Shown here one piece after another: positions 16,133 through 26,152 of a stretch of 64,000 nt of DNA. The stretch covers positions 1 to 64,000 of the forward strand of contig JAFURM010000046.1 in assembly GCA_017471925.1 (NCBI GenBank). The letters run 5' to 3'. Under the pieces are notes generated by a model that saw nothing but the letters and a program-made list of their open reading frames with translations, made no database searches and was not told where the DNA came from. Position numbers and translations under genes: made by a program. The stretch comes from Bacteroides sp. (GTDB lineage: Bacteria; Bacteroidota; Bacteroidia; Bacteroidales; Bacteroidaceae). How positions within the stretch are numbered: position 1 is the first letter of the stretch; each line of letters opens with the position of its first letter.

Positions 16133-17863
16133 ATGAACGTTTTAGAACTAAGTGAACAGGAAATCATTCGTCGCAACAGCATGAATGAACTTCGCGCGAT
16201 GGGTATCGAGCCTTATCCCGCAGCAGAGTATGTAACCAACGCTTTCTCTACCGATATAAAAGCTGATTTCAAGGATGATGCAGAGCCGCGTCAGGTCTCA
16301 GTAGCAGGCCGTATCATGAGCCGCCGCGTCATGGGCAAAGCCTCTTTCATCGAACTGCAAGACTCCAAAGGACGCATCCAGGTATACATCACCCGCGATG
16401 ACATCTGCCCGGGTGAGGACAAGGAGATGTACAACACCGTGTTCAAACGTTTGCTTGACCTGGGCGACTTTGTCGGCATCGAAGGTTTCGTGTTCCGCAC
16501 CCAGATGGGCGAAATCTCCATCCATGCCCAAAAGCTGACCGTATTGGCCAAGAGCTTGAAGCCGCTGCCCATCGTGAAGTATAAGGACGGTGTGGCTTAT
16601 GATAAGTTTGAAGACCCCGAGTTGCGCTACCGCCAACGCTACGTGGACCTCATCGTGAACGAAGGCGTGAAGGAGACCTTCCTGAAGCGCAGCACCATCA
16701 TCAAGACCATGCGTGCCGTGATGGATGAGGCCGGATATACCGAGGTAGAGACCCCCATCCTGCAAAGCATTCCCGGCGGTGCCAGTGCACGCCCCTTCAT
16801 CACCCACCACAACTCGCTGGATATTGACCTCTACATGCGTATTGCCACCGAGCTTTACCTGAAGCGTCTCATCGTAGGCGGCTTCGAGGGTGTGTATGAA
16901 ATCGGCAAGAACTTCCGCAACGAGGGTATGGACAAGACCCACAACCCCGAGTTCACATGCATGGAGCTGTATGTGCAGTACAAGGACTACAACTGGATGA
17001 TGTCGTTCACCGAGAAGATGCTGGAACGCATCTGTGTGGCCGTAAACGGTTGCACCGAGACGGTTATCGACGGCAAGACCATCAGTTTCAAGGCTCCCTA
17101 TCGCCGCTTGCCCATCCTGGAAGCCATCAAGGAGAAGACCGGATACGACCTCGAAGGCAAGAGCGAAGAAGAGATACGCGAAGTGGGCAAGGCACTGAAC
17201 ATGGAGATAGACGACACCATGGGCAAGGGCAAGCTGATAGACGAAATCTTCGGCGAGTTCTGCGAAGGCACCTTCATCCAGCCGACCTTCATCACCGACT
17301 ATCCCGTGGAGATGTCACCGCTGACCAAGATGCACCGCAGCAAGCCGGGACTGACCGAACGCTTCGAACTGATGGTAAACGGCAAAGAACTGGCCAACGC
17401 CTATAGCGAGCTGAACGACCCCATCGACCAGGAAGAGCGTTTCAAAGAACAGATGCGCCTGGCCGACAAGGGCGACGATGAAGCGATGATTATCGACCAG
17501 GACTTCCTCAAGGCTTTACAGTATGGCATGCCGCCCACATCGGGTATCGGTATCGGCATTGACCGACTCACCATGCTGCTGACCGGCAATGCCTTCATCC
17601 AGGAGGTACTGTTCTTCCCGCAGATGCGCCCCGAGAAGGTGACTCCGAAGGACGCTCCCGCCAAGTATATGGAGCTGGGCATCGCCGAAGAGTGGGTATC
17701 CGTTATCCAGAAGGCAGGCTACAACCTCGTGAGCGACATGGCCGGAGTGAATCCGCAGAAGCTTCACATGGACATCTGTGGCATCAACAAGAAGTACAAG
17801 TTAAACCTGACCGCCCCCACCGTGAAAGACGTTGAGGGATGGGTGGAACAAATCAATAAATGA
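16133..17863 (+). CDS. lysS: Lysyl-tRNA synthetase (class II)
   Basis: Charges tRNA-Lys in the cytoplasm. The 576 residues comprise an N-terminal OB-fold anticodon-binding domain (~55-160, [18 protein letters not shown]), then the class II core with motif 2 ([19 protein letters not shown]) and motif 3 ([15 protein letters not shown]). Compared with the 505-residue E. coli enzyme it carries a C-terminal extension of about 70 residues (from [17 protein letters not shown]), a feature of Bacteroidetes LysRS as far as I recall. It is the first gene of a likely lysS-gpsA-pgi operon; its stop overlaps the gpsA start by 4 bp. Confidence 0.97.
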   Translation: MNVLELSEQEIIRRNSMNELRAMGIEPYPAAEYVTNAFSTDIKADFKDDAEPRQVSVAGRIMSRRVMGKASFIELQDSKGRIQVYITRDDICPGEDKEMYNTVFKRLLDLGDFVGIEGFVFRTQMGEISIHAQKLTVLAKSLKPLPIVKYKDGVAYDKFEDPELRYRQRYVDLIVNEGVKETFLKRSTIIKTMRAVMDEAGYTEVETPILQSIPGGASARPFITHHNSLDIDLYMRIATELYLKRLIVGGFEGVYEIGKNFRNEGMDKTHNPEFTCMELYVQYKDYNWMMSFTEKMLERICVAVNGCTETVIDGKTISFKAPYRRLPILEAIKEKTGYDLEGKSEEEIREVGKALNMEIDDTMGKGKLIDEIFGEFCEGTFIQPTFITDYPVEMSPLTKMHRSKPGLTERFELMVNGKELANAYSELNDPIDQEERFKEQMRLADKGDDEAMIIDQDFLKALQYGMPPTSGIGIGIDRLTMLLTGNAFIQEVLFFPQMRPEKVTPKDAPAKYMELGIAEEWVSVIQKAGYNLVSDMAGVNPQKLHMDICGINKKYKLNLTAPTVKDVEGWVEQINK

Positions 17864-18855
17864 AATCTCCCGGAAAGATAGCCATCATGGGCGGAGGAAG
17901 CTGGGCCACAGCCATTGCCAAAATGGTACTGGCTCAGGCCGAGTCGATAAATTGGTATATGCGGCGTGAAGACCGCATTACCGATTTCAAACGGCTGGGC
18001 CACAATCCTGCCTATCTGACGAGTGTCAAGTTTGACACCAAGCGCATCAATTTCAGTAACAACATCAACGATGTGGTGAAGGACTCCGATACGCTTATCT
18101 TTGTCACCCCCTCTCCTTACCTGAAGTCTCACCTGAAGAAGTTGAAGACCAGAATCAAGGACAAATTCATCATCACGGCCATCAAAGGAATCGTGCCCGA
18201 TGACAACATGATTGTATCGGAATATTTCACCAAGGAGTATGGGGTGCCCCCCCAGAACATTGCCGTCCTGGCCGGTCCCTGCCACGCAGAGGAGGTAGCC
18301 ATGGAGCGTCTCTCCTACCTGACCATTGCCTGTCCCGACACCGACAAGGCCTGCATGATGGCCCGCCGAATGGCCAGCAACTACATCAAGACCTCTATCA
18401 GCAACGATGTGGTGGGCATTGAATACAGTTCCGTGCTGAAGAACGTCTATGCCATTGCAGCCGGCATCTGCAGCGGCCTGAAGTATGGCGACAACTTCCA
18501 GGCCGTACTGATGTCCAATGCCATACAGGAGATGGAACGTTTCCTGCAGACCGTACATCCCATTGACCGGCATGTGAACGAATCGGCCTACTTGGGTGAC
18601 CTACTGGTAACAGGCTACTCCAACTTCAGCCGTAACCGCACCTTCGGCACCATGATAGGCAAGGGATACTCCGTGAAGAGTGCACAGATAGAGATGGAAA
18701 TGATAGCCGAAGGCTATTACGGCACCAAATGCATCAAGGAAATCAACAAGCACCACCACGTGAACATGCCCATTGTGGATGCCGTCTACAACATCTTGTA
18801 TGAACGCATATCCCCCATGATTGAGATAAAGCTATTAACCGATTCTTTCAGATAG
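17860..18855 (+). CDS. gpsA: Glycerol-3-phosphate dehydrogenase [NAD(P)+]
   Basis: Reduces dihydroxyacetone phosphate to sn-glycerol 3-phosphate for phospholipid synthesis. The 331 residues begin with a Rossmann fold ([16 protein letters not shown]) and contain the conserved GpsA segments [32 protein letters not shown], the catalytic-lysine region [13 protein letters not shown] and a C-terminal helical domain ([14 protein letters not shown]). The start ATG overlaps the lysS stop (ATGA), implying translational coupling. pgi follows after 26 bp. Confidence 0.95.
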   Translation: MKSPGKIAIMGGGSWATAIAKMVLAQAESINWYMRREDRITDFKRLGHNPAYLTSVKFDTKRINFSNNINDVVKDSDTLIFVTPSPYLKSHLKKLKTRIKDKFIITAIKGIVPDDNMIVSEYFTKEYGVPPQNIAVLAGPCHAEEVAMERLSYLTIACPDTDKACMMARRMASNYIKTSISNDVVGIEYSSVLKNVYAIAAGICSGLKYGDNFQAVLMSNAIQEMERFLQTVHPIDRHVNESAYLGDLLVTGYSNFSRNRTFGTMIGKGYSVKSAQIEMEMIAEGYYGTKCIKEINKHHHVNMPIVDAVYNILYERISPMIEIKLLTDSFR

Positions 18856-18881
18856 TACCGCACATTCATAACTCTAAAGAT

Positions 18882-20219
18882 ATGATTAACTTAAACATTG
18901 AGAAAACCCTCGGATTCGTCTCCATGGAATCCGTGAACGCTTACGAAGCCGAAGTAATGGCTGCACAAGAAGCACTGGAAAAGGGCACCCGCCCCGGTAA
19001 TGACTTTTTAGGTTGGCTGCACCTGCCGTCATCCATCACCAAAGAACACCTGGCCGACCTGAAGGCAACGGCGCAGACCCTGCGCGAGAACTGTGAGGTC
19101 GTGGTCGTAGCCGGTATCGGCGGCAGCTACTTAGGTGCACGTGCCGTCATCGAAGCTCTCTCCAACAGCTTTACATGGCTGCAAGAGAAGAACGAGACTC
19201 CCGTTATCCTCTATGCCGGACACAACATCGGCGAAGACTACCTGTATGAACTCACCGAATACCTGAAAGGCAAGAAGTTCGGTGTCATCAATATCTCCAA
19301 ATCGGGCACTACGACCGAGACAGCCCTGGCTTTCCGCCTGCTGAAGAAACAATGTGAAGACCAGCGCGGCAAAGAGATGGCCCAAAAGGTCATCGTAGCC
19401 GTAACCGATGCCAAGAAGGGTGCAGCCCGAGTGACCGCCGACAAGGAAGGCTACAAGTCTTTCATCATCCCCGACAACGTAGGCGGCCGTTTCTCTGTAC
19501 TCACTCCGGTAGGCCTGCTGCCCATCGCCGTAGCAGGCTTCGACATTGAAAAACTGGTGGCCGGTGCTGCAGCCATGGAAAAGGCTTGCGGTCTGGACGT
19601 ACCTTTCGCACAGAACCCCGCAGCACTCTATGCAGCTACCCGTAACGCACTCTACAACAGCGGGAAGAAGATTGAGATTCTCGTAAACTTCAACCCCAAG
19701 CTGCACTACGTCAGCGAATGGTGGAAGCAACTCTACGGCGAGTCAGAGGGCAAGGAGAACAAGGGTATCTTCCCTGCAGCCGTAGACTTCTCTACCGACC
19801 TACACTCCATGGGTCAGTGGATTCAGGAAGGTGAACGCACCATCTATGAAACGGTCATCTCCGTGGAGAAGGTGAGCCACAAACTGGAAGTACCCACCGA
19901 CAGCGAGAACCTTGACGGTCTGAACTTCCTGGCCGGCAAGCGTGTGGACGAAGTGAACAAGATGGCCGAGCTGGGCACTCAGCTGGCCCACGTAGACGGC
20001 GGTGTTCCCAACATACGCGTGGTCATCCCCTCACTGAGCGAAGAGAGCATCGGTGAACTGCTCTACTTCTTCGAAAAGGCATGCGGCATCAGCGGTTATC
20101 TGCTGGGAGTCAATCCCTTCAACCAACCCGGTGTGGAGGCATACAAGAAGAACATGTTTGCCCTACTGAACAAGCCCGGCTATGAAGAAGCATCCAAAGC
20201 CATCCAGGCACGTCTGTAA
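18882..20219 (+). CDS. pgi: Glucose-6-phosphate isomerase
   Basis: Interconverts glucose 6-phosphate and fructose 6-phosphate in glycolysis. At 445 residues it is the short bacterial form. Two SIS-type sugar-phosphate folds carry [15 protein letters not shown] and [16 protein letters not shown]. The active-site Glu region [13 protein letters not shown] and a C-terminal region with [15 protein letters not shown] are also present. It is last in the lysS-gpsA-pgi run; a palindromic repeat of family A lies 22 bp after the stop. Confidence 0.96.
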   Translation: MINLNIEKTLGFVSMESVNAYEAEVMAAQEALEKGTRPGNDFLGWLHLPSSITKEHLADLKATAQTLRENCEVVVVAGIGGSYLGARAVIEALSNSFTWLQEKNETPVILYAGHNIGEDYLYELTEYLKGKKFGVINISKSGTTTETALAFRLLKKQCEDQRGKEMAQKVIVAVTDAKKGAARVTADKEGYKSFIIPDNVGGRFSVLTPVGLLPIAVAGFDIEKLVAGAAAMEKACGLDVPFAQNPAALYAATRNALYNSGKKIEILVNFNPKLHYVSEWWKQLYGESEGKENKGIFPAAVDFSTDLHSMGQWIQEGERTIYETVISVEKVSHKLEVPTDSENLDGLNFLAGKRVDEVNKMAELGTQLAHVDGGVPNIRVVIPSLSEESIGELLYFFEKACGISGYLLGVNPFNQPGVEAYKKNMFALLNKPGYEEASKAIQARL

Positions 20220-20241
20220 GAAAGTATTTTAGAATAAGAGA

Positions 20242-20309
20242 GGCACGGATTGCGCGGATAATACACGGAAAGAGATGTTTATTCCGTGGAAGTCCGTGTA
20301 ATCCGTGCC
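20242..20309. repeat. Intergenic palindrome, family A copy 2
   Basis: The arms GGCACGGATTGCGCGGA (20242-20258) and TCCGTGTAATCCGTGCC (20293-20309) pair with two mismatches. It sits between pgi and the HAD gene, both on the plus strand. Confidence 0.8.
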
Positions 20310-20328
20310 CGTTTTCATACTGCATCCT

Positions 20329-21063
20329 ATGTACCAAGAAGCCATCAACCGCTACCTGCAACGCCACAACTACAGCAACCTCCGACTGAAAGCCGCACTC
20401 TTTGACATGGACGGCGTACTCTTCAACTCCATGCCCTATCATGCCGATGCCTGGCACACCGTTATGGAACGCCACGGTCTGCACCTGAGCCGTGAAGAGG
20501 CGTACATGCACGAAGGACGTACCGGAGCCGCTACCATCAACCTCGTCTGCCAACGCCAATATGGCCGGGATGCAACGCCGGACATGATTGAGCAGATCTA
20601 TGCCGAAAAGAGCGAGGAGTTCAACAAGCATCCCGAAGCCCAACCGATGCACGGTGCTTGGGAACTGTTGCAGAAAGTGAAGCATGCAGGGCTTACCCCC
20701 GTTCTGGTAACCGGTTCGGGCCAACGCACCCTGCTCGGAAGGTTGGATCAGAACTTCCCCGGCATCTTTGCCCCTGAGCGTATGGTCACCGCCTTCGACG
20801 TAAAGTATGGCAAGCCTCATCCCGAGCCCTACCTCATGGGATTGGCCAAGGCCGGCGTCGCCCCCAACGAAGCCGTCATCATAGAAAACGCGCCTATAGG
20901 AGTACAAGCCGGAGCAGCAGCCGGCATATTCACCATAGCCGTCAACACCGGTCCCATTGACGGACAAGTGTTGCTTGATGCCGGTGCCGATCTGCTCTTT
21001 CCCTCCATGCCCGCCCTGTGCGATGAGTGGGAAAAGCTATCCGGCCAGTTCAATCACCTCTAA
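20329..21063 (+). CDS. HAD-superfamily sugar-phosphatase/beta-phosphoglucomutase-like hydrolase
   Basis: A 244-residue cytoplasmic HAD hydrolase. The ATG at 20329 (MYQEAINRYLQ) is preferred, because the alternative GTG at 20305 lies inside the palindromic repeat. Motif I is FDMDGVLFNSMPYH (nucleophile Asp and acid/base Asp), motif II is VLVTGSG, and the later motifs are KPHPEPYLMGLAK and VIIENAPIGVQAG. The Asn in ENAP replaces the usual Asp-Ser of EDSP, which is a common variant. The helical cap lies between motifs I and II, as in PGM-like phosphatases. The substrate is probably a sugar phosphate, not specified further. Its last 27 bp overlap the 3' end of the convergent phosphoesterase gene. 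Confidence 0.85.
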   Translation: MYQEAINRYLQRHNYSNLRLKAALFDMDGVLFNSMPYHADAWHTVMERHGLHLSREEAYMHEGRTGAATINLVCQRQYGRDATPDMIEQIYAEKSEEFNKHPEAQPMHGAWELLQKVKHAGLTPVLVTGSGQRTLLGRLDQNFPGIFAPERMVTAFDVKYGKPHPEPYLMGLAKAGVAPNEAVIIENAPIGVQAGAAAGIFTIAVNTGPIDGQVLLDAGADLLFPSMPALCDEWEKLSGQFNHL

Positions 21064-21528
21064 ATCCTTGAACATACCCTGGTCCACCACAAAACGGACC
21101 AAGGTGCGTACCTGATGAAAGCCCGACCTGCCGGAGGCACCCGGATTGATGTGGAGCATGTCGAGCGTCTTGTCATACTTCACCTTCAGGATGTGGGAAT
21201 GTCCGCTGATGAAGAGTTTGGGAGGACGCACCAGAAGGGTTCCCTTGATGGAAGGGTCATAGTTTCCGGGATAACCGCCGATGTGCTTCATGAGCACCTC
21301 GGCCCCATCGACCGTAAAACGCAACACCTGAGGATAAAGCCTGCGGATGTCCTGCCCGTCTATATTGCCATACACCGCTCGGAACGGACGGAATGCCGCC
21401 AGTTTCTGCGCCACCTCCAACGAACCGATATCACCGGCATGCCAGATTTCGTCACACTCCGCAAAATATTGCAGGTATTTCTCGTCCCACCAGGCGTGAG
21501 TATCAGATAATAAACCAACTTTTGTCAT
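21037..21528 (-). CDS. YfcE/MJ0936-type metallophosphoesterase
   Basis: A 163-residue calcineurin-like phosphodiesterase with the full set of metal ligands: GLLSDTHAW, IWHAGDIGS, AVYGNIDG, and GHSHILKV near the C-terminal third. The family hydrolyses small phosphodiesters in vitro, and its natural substrate is unknown. The gene is divergent from ppk (56 bp apart) and converges on the HAD gene with a 27-bp overlap. The start codon is the only good one, directly before the conserved first strand. Confidence 0.9.
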   Translation of the reverse strand: MTKVGLLSDTHAWWDEKYLQYFAECDEIWHAGDIGSLEVAQKLAAFRPFRAVYGNIDGQDIRRLYPQVLRFTVDGAEVLMKHIGGYPGNYDPSIKGTLLVRPPKLFISGHSHILKVKYDKTLDMLHINPGASGRSGFHQVRTLVRFVVDQGMFKDLEVIELAG

Positions 21529-21557
21529 TTTCCTTTGTTTTTATGCGCAAAGATACC

Positions 21558-21565
21558 TACTTTTG
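21558..21565 (+). promoter_or_regulatory. -7 box for ppk
   Basis: TACTTTTG matches TAnnTTTG 19 bp before the ATG at 21585. This supports that start rather than the longer open frame from 21393. Confidence 0.45.
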
Positions 21566-21584
21566 GAGAATAAATCAAAGGGCC

Positions 21585-23648
21585 ATGGAAAGCAAATATT
21601 TCAAACGAGACATCAGTTGGCTGTCATTCAACTATCGCGTACTGTTGGAAGCCGAGGACGAGACGCTGCCGCTCTATGAGCGCATCAACTTCATGTCCAT
21701 CTACTCGTCCAACCTGGAGGAGTTCTACAAAATCCGTGTGGCCGACCATAAAGCCATAGCCAGTGGGGTCACCCAGAGCGAGGACGAAAGTGCAGAGTCG
21801 GCCTTGGAACTGGTGGAAACCATCAACCACGAGGTAGCCCGCCAACTGGAGGACCGTGTACGCATCTATGAACAAAAGATTCTTCCCGCCCTGAAACAAC
21901 ACCACATCATCTTCTATCAAAGCCGATCCCAGGTGGAACCGTTCCATCACGACTTTGTGCGCCGTTTCTTCCGTGAAGAGATTTTCCCCTACATTTCGCC
22001 TGTGCCCGTCAGCAAGAACAGGATTGTCTCCTTCCTGCGCGACAACCGGTTGTACCTGGCTGTGCGCCTATATAAAAAAGGTGTGGCAGCGGATGACCCT
22101 GAACGTATCCGCCACTTCGTGATGAAGCTGCCCTACAGCAAAGTGCCACGCTTCATCGAATTGCCGCGTGTAGGCAAGAATCACTACCTGATGTTCATCG
22201 AAGACATCATCAAGGCCAACCTTGACGTCATCTTTCCAGGCTATGAAGAAGAGAGCAGTCACTGCATCAAGATTTCACGCGATGCCGACATCCTTATTGA
22301 TGATGCGGCCAACACCCATGAAATCATAGAACAGGTGAAAAACAAAATCAAGAAGCGCAAGATTGGTGCCGTCTGCCGTTTCGTCTACGACCGTGCCATG
22401 TCGCAGGAATTTCTGGACTTCCTGGTCGATGCCTACCACATAGACCGCAGAGAGTTGGTGCCGGGCGACAAACACCTCAACCTGGAAGACCTAAGACACC
22501 TGCCCAACCCCGGGAACAGCGTGCGCCCGGGAAAGAGGCTGCAACCCATGCGGCTCACCTGCCTGGACGAGAAGGAGTCCATCTTTCACTACGTGGCCGG
22601 GAAAGACCTCCTGCTCCATTACCCCTATCACTCCTTCGACCACTTCATCCACTTTCTCTATGAAGCTGTACACGACCCCGATGTCCATGAAATCATGGTC
22701 ACCCAATACCGTGTGGCAGAAAACTCGGCCGTCATCAACAACCTGATGGCTGCGGCACAGAACGGCAAGAAGGTGACTGTCTTCGTGGAGCTGAAAGCCC
22801 GTTTTGACGAAGAAAACAACCTGGCCACTGCCGAAATGATGAAAGCAGCCGGCATCAACATCATCTTCAGCATTCCCAAACTGAAGGTACACGCCAAGGT
22901 GGCGCTCGTGTTGCGCCGCGATGCCCAAAGACATAAGCTGACCAGTTATGCCTATATCAGTACCGGCAACTTCAACGAGAAGACCGCCCTGCTCTATGCC
23001 GACTGTGGACTGTTCACCTGCAACCCTGTCATCGTGAACGACCTGCACCGTCTGTTTCAGACCCTGCGCGGCAAGAAGAGTCCCAAGTTCAACCGCTTGC
23101 TGGTAGCCCAATTCAACCTCATTCCCGAACTGAACCGTCTGATAGACCGTGAAACGGCTCTTGCCCGACAAGGCAAGCAGGGACGCATCATCCTGAAGAT
23201 GAATGCCCTGCAGGATCCCATCATGATAGAACGTCTCTATGAAGCCTCACAGGCCGGCGTACAGATAGACCTCATTGTGCGGGGAATCTGTTGCCTCATT
23301 CCCGGCCGGGAGTATAGCCGCAACATTCGGGTGACCCGCATTGTAGACACCTTCCTGGAACATGCCAGGGTATGGTATTTCGGCAACGGCGGACACTCCA
23401 AAGTGTTCCTCGGCTCCCCCGACTGGATGCGCCGCAACCTCTACCGCCGCATCGAGGCTGTTACCCCCGTGTTGGACAAAACGCTGAAGCAGGAACTAAC
23501 CGACATGCTCCACATCCAACTGTCCGACAAGCGGAAAGCCTGTTTCGTAGACGACCATCTGCGTAACCTTTGGAAGTCTCCCCACCCCTCCAAAGAAGCC
23601 ATCCGCTCACAATACACATTCTATGACTACCTGAAAAGAAAGCTGTAA
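21585..23648 (+). CDS. ppk1: Polyphosphate kinase 1
   Basis: Polymerises the gamma-phosphate of ATP into inorganic polyphosphate. The start at 21585 gives MESKYFKRDISWLSFNYRVL, the standard PPK1 N-terminus, and 687 residues, the family length. Visible parts are the N-domain (SSNLEEFYKIRV), a PHP-like middle region, and two phospholipase-D-like catalytic domains with the phosphorylated-His region KLKVHAKVALV and the later HSKVFLGSPDWM. It is followed 76 bp later by the PiT-PhoU transporter gene on the same strand, so phosphate import and storage are linked. Confidence 0.96.
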   Translation: MESKYFKRDISWLSFNYRVLLEAEDETLPLYERINFMSIYSSNLEEFYKIRVADHKAIASGVTQSEDESAESALELVETINHEVARQLEDRVRIYEQKILPALKQHHIIFYQSRSQVEPFHHDFVRRFFREEIFPYISPVPVSKNRIVSFLRDNRLYLAVRLYKKGVAADDPERIRHFVMKLPYSKVPRFIELPRVGKNHYLMFIEDIIKANLDVIFPGYEEESSHCIKISRDADILIDDAANTHEIIEQVKNKIKKRKIGAVCRFVYDRAMSQEFLDFLVDAYHIDRRELVPGDKHLNLEDLRHLPNPGNSVRPGKRLQPMRLTCLDEKESIFHYVAGKDLLLHYPYHSFDHFIHFLYEAVHDPDVHEIMVTQYRVAENSAVINNLMAAAQNGKKVTVFVELKARFDEENNLATAEMMKAAGINIIFSIPKLKVHAKVALVLRRDAQRHKLTSYAYISTGNFNEKTALLYADCGLFTCNPVIVNDLHRLFQTLRGKKSPKFNRLLVAQFNLIPELNRLIDRETALARQGKQGRIILKMNALQDPIMIERLYEASQAGVQIDLIVRGICCLIPGREYSRNIRVTRIVDTFLEHARVWYFGNGGHSKVFLGSPDWMRRNLYRRIEAVTPVLDKTLKQELTDMLHIQLSDKRKACFVDDHLRNLWKSPHPSKEAIRSQYTFYDYLKRKL

Positions 23649-23724
23649 CATCTTTGTAACATGTATGACATTCCCCTGCAACAAGCATTGCGTTCCTTTG
23701 CAGTCGGAAATTAAATACATCGTT

Positions 23725-25974
23725 ATGGAAACAGTTTATTTGTGTATCGTCATCTTCCTGTTCGTACTCGCCATATTCGACCTCATGGTAGGCGTCAGCA
23801 ATGATGCGGTCAACTTTCTCCAATCGGCTGTAGGAGCAAAAGCAGCCAAGTTCAGGACAGTTTTATTCATTGCCGCCATCGGTGTATTCATCGGTGCAGC
23901 CTTGAGCAACGGCATGATGGACATCGCCCGCCACGGCATCTACCAGCCTCAGCACTTCTATTTCGAGGAGATTATGTGCATTCTGATAGCTGTGATGCTG
24001 ACCGACGTGGTGTTGCTCGATGTTTTCAACACCATGGGTATGCCCACATCCACCACAGTCTCCATGGTCTTCGAGCTGTTGGGAGGAACCTTCGCTTTGG
24101 CACTCATCAAGACCTATGGTTCCAGTTCGGCCGAGTTGGGCGAACTTATCAACACAGACAAGGCGCTTTCGGTCATCATGGCCATTTTCGTTTCCGTAGC
24201 GATAGCTTTCTTCTTCGGTATGTTGGTACAGTGGCTGGCCCGTCTGGTCTTCACGTTCAACTACAAGAAGCACATGAAATACAGCATCGGCATCTTCGGC
24301 GGTATCGCTGTGACCAGCATCATCTACTTCATGCTGTTCAAGGGTTTGAAAACCAGTGCTTTCATGACTCCAGAAGCCAAAGAGTGGCTGAGCCAATACA
24401 CCACCCCGTTACTGGGAGGTATCTTTGTCTTCTTCACTATTCTGATGCAGATTCTCCACGTCTTCAAGATAAACATCTTCCGGATTGTCGTGCTGTTAGG
24501 CACATTCGGTCTAGCTTTGGCCTTTGCCGGCAACGACCTGGTGAACTTCATCGGTGTTCCCCTGGCCGGTTATGACTCTTATCTGGACTATATGGCCAAT
24601 GGACAAGAGGCCGGCCCCGACGGTTATCTGATGGAATCCCTGCAAGGTTCTGCCAAAACCCCGTGGTATTTCCTTTTCGGTGCCGGTGCCGTCATGGTCT
24701 ACTCCCTCTACACCTCCAAGAAAGCCCATAACGTCATCAAGACTTCAGTGGACCTCTCCCGTCAGGATGAGGGCGAAGAGAGTTTCGGCAGCACCCCTAT
24801 GGCACGTACAGTCGTACGTTTCAGCATGGCCATGGCCAACGGTGTCAGTAAAATCATGCCCGAAAGCAGCAAGCGATGGATTGAGACACGCTTCCGCAAG
24901 GATGAGGCCATCATTGCCGATGGTGCAGCCTTCGACATGGTGCGTGCCTCCGTCAATCTAGTATTGGCCAGCCTGCTCATTGCCTTAGGTACTTCACTGA
25001 AACTGCCCCTCTCCACGACTTACGTGACCTTCATGGTGGCTATGGGTTCTTCACTGGCCGACCGCGCCTGGGGACGTGACTCTGCCGTATTCCGCATTAC
25101 CGGTGTGCTCAGCGTCATTGCCGGTTGGTTCCTCACGGCCGGTGTAGCCTTTACCGCCTGTTTCCTTGTCACCCTGCTTATTTACTATGGTGGTATGGTG
25201 GCTACCGTGGCCATGATTGTCCTGGCAGCCTTCCTGCTTATCCGCAGCCAGGTGATGTTCAAGAAGCGCAAGGCCAAAGAGCAAGGCAACAGCACCATCA
25301 AGCAAATCCTGCAAAGCAGTGATAACATAGAGATTCTGAACCTCCTGCGTCTGCACACCCGCGAAGAGCTCTCTAAAGTCCTGGCGTTTGCCGAAGAGAA
25401 CTTTGAGCGTACCTCCACCTCATTCTTCCACGAAAACCTGCGCGGCCTGCGCCGCTCCATGGGAGCCGTGAAGTTCGAGAAGCAACTCATCAAGCAGATG
25501 AAGCGCACGGGCACGCTTGCCATGTGCCGACTGGACAACAATACGGTACTGGAGAAGGGACTCTATTACTACCAAGGCAATGACTTTGCCGGCGAACTGG
25601 TCTACAGCATCGGGCGTCTTTGCGAACCCTGTCTGGAGCATATCGACAACAACTTCAAGCCGTTGGATGCCATACAGAAAGGCGAGTTCAGCGATGTCAT
25701 GGAAGACATCTGCTACCTGATTCAACTGTGCCGCACCCGTATTGCCGACAACAGTTATGACGGCATGGAAGCCGAAGTGCGCAAGGCCAACGAACTGAAC
25801 GGCCAGCTGGCCCACCTGAAACGGGAAGAACTGCGCCGCATCCAAAGCCAAAGCGGAAGCATCAAAGTAAGCATGGTCTACCTGACAATGATTCAGGAGG
25901 CACAGAACGTGGTGACCTATACGACCAACCTGCTCAAAGTGAGCCGCAAGTTCCAACAGGAAGAGCAAATATAA
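23725..25974 (+). CDS. PiT-family inorganic phosphate transporter with C-terminal PhoU-like domain
   Basis: A 749-residue inner-membrane phosphate symporter; the start at 23725 (METVYLCIVIFLFVLAIFD) places the first helix correctly. The PiT signature occurs near the start (GVSNDAVNFLQSAVGA) and is echoed in the second half (FAGNDLVNFIGVPLAG). About ten to twelve membrane helices fill residues 1-510. After KKRKAKEQGN the chain becomes soluble and helical (~530-745), resembling PhoU (for example LYYYQGNDFAGELVYSIGRL). That suggests built-in control of phosphate flux. It sits directly behind ppk1. A family A palindrome follows the stop. Confidence 0.9.
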   Translation: METVYLCIVIFLFVLAIFDLMVGVSNDAVNFLQSAVGAKAAKFRTVLFIAAIGVFIGAALSNGMMDIARHGIYQPQHFYFEEIMCILIAVMLTDVVLLDVFNTMGMPTSTTVSMVFELLGGTFALALIKTYGSSSAELGELINTDKALSVIMAIFVSVAIAFFFGMLVQWLARLVFTFNYKKHMKYSIGIFGGIAVTSIIYFMLFKGLKTSAFMTPEAKEWLSQYTTPLLGGIFVFFTILMQILHVFKINIFRIVVLLGTFGLALAFAGNDLVNFIGVPLAGYDSYLDYMANGQEAGPDGYLMESLQGSAKTPWYFLFGAGAVMVYSLYTSKKAHNVIKTSVDLSRQDEGEESFGSTPMARTVVRFSMAMANGVSKIMPESSKRWIETRFRKDEAIIADGAAFDMVRASVNLVLASLLIALGTSLKLPLSTTYVTFMVAMGSSLADRAWGRDSAVFRITGVLSVIAGWFLTAGVAFTACFLVTLLIYYGGMVATVAMIVLAAFLLIRSQVMFKKRKAKEQGNSTIKQILQSSDNIEILNLLRLHTREELSKVLAFAEENFERTSTSFFHENLRGLRRSMGAVKFEKQLIKQMKRTGTLAMCRLDNNTVLEKGLYYYQGNDFAGELVYSIGRLCEPCLEHIDNNFKPLDAIQKGEFSDVMEDICYLIQLCRTRIADNSYDGMEAEVRKANELNGQLAHLKREELRRIQSQSGSIKVSMVYLTMIQEAQNVVTYTTNLLKVSRKFQQEEQI

Positions 25975-26001
25975 CAACGATAAGCACACATCTAAACCAA
26001 C

Positions 26002-26066
26002 GCACGGATGACGTGGATATGGCGGAAAGGGGTTCAATCTCCGCATGCCATCCACGTAATCCGTGC
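26002..26066. repeat. Intergenic palindrome, family A copy 3
   Basis: The arms GCACGGATGACGTGGAT (26002-26018) and ATCCACGTAATCCGTGC (26050-26066) pair with one mismatch. It lies between the phosphate transporter and the peptidase gene. Confidence 0.8.
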
Positions 26067-26091
26067 TTTCTGCATCAAATGGCAGACGTTT

Positions 26092-26123
26092 TTTGTCTAT
26101 TCAAACATTAATCCGTACTTTTG
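26092..26123 (+). promoter_or_regulatory. Promoter of the DPP-IV-like gene
   Basis: TTTG (26092-26095), a 20-bp spacer and TACTTTTG (26116-26123) form a textbook Bacteroides -33/-7 pair, 29 bp before the ATG at 26153. Confidence 0.75.
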
Positions 26124-26152
26124 CAAGGAAACGAGAAACATACCGAAAGTAT

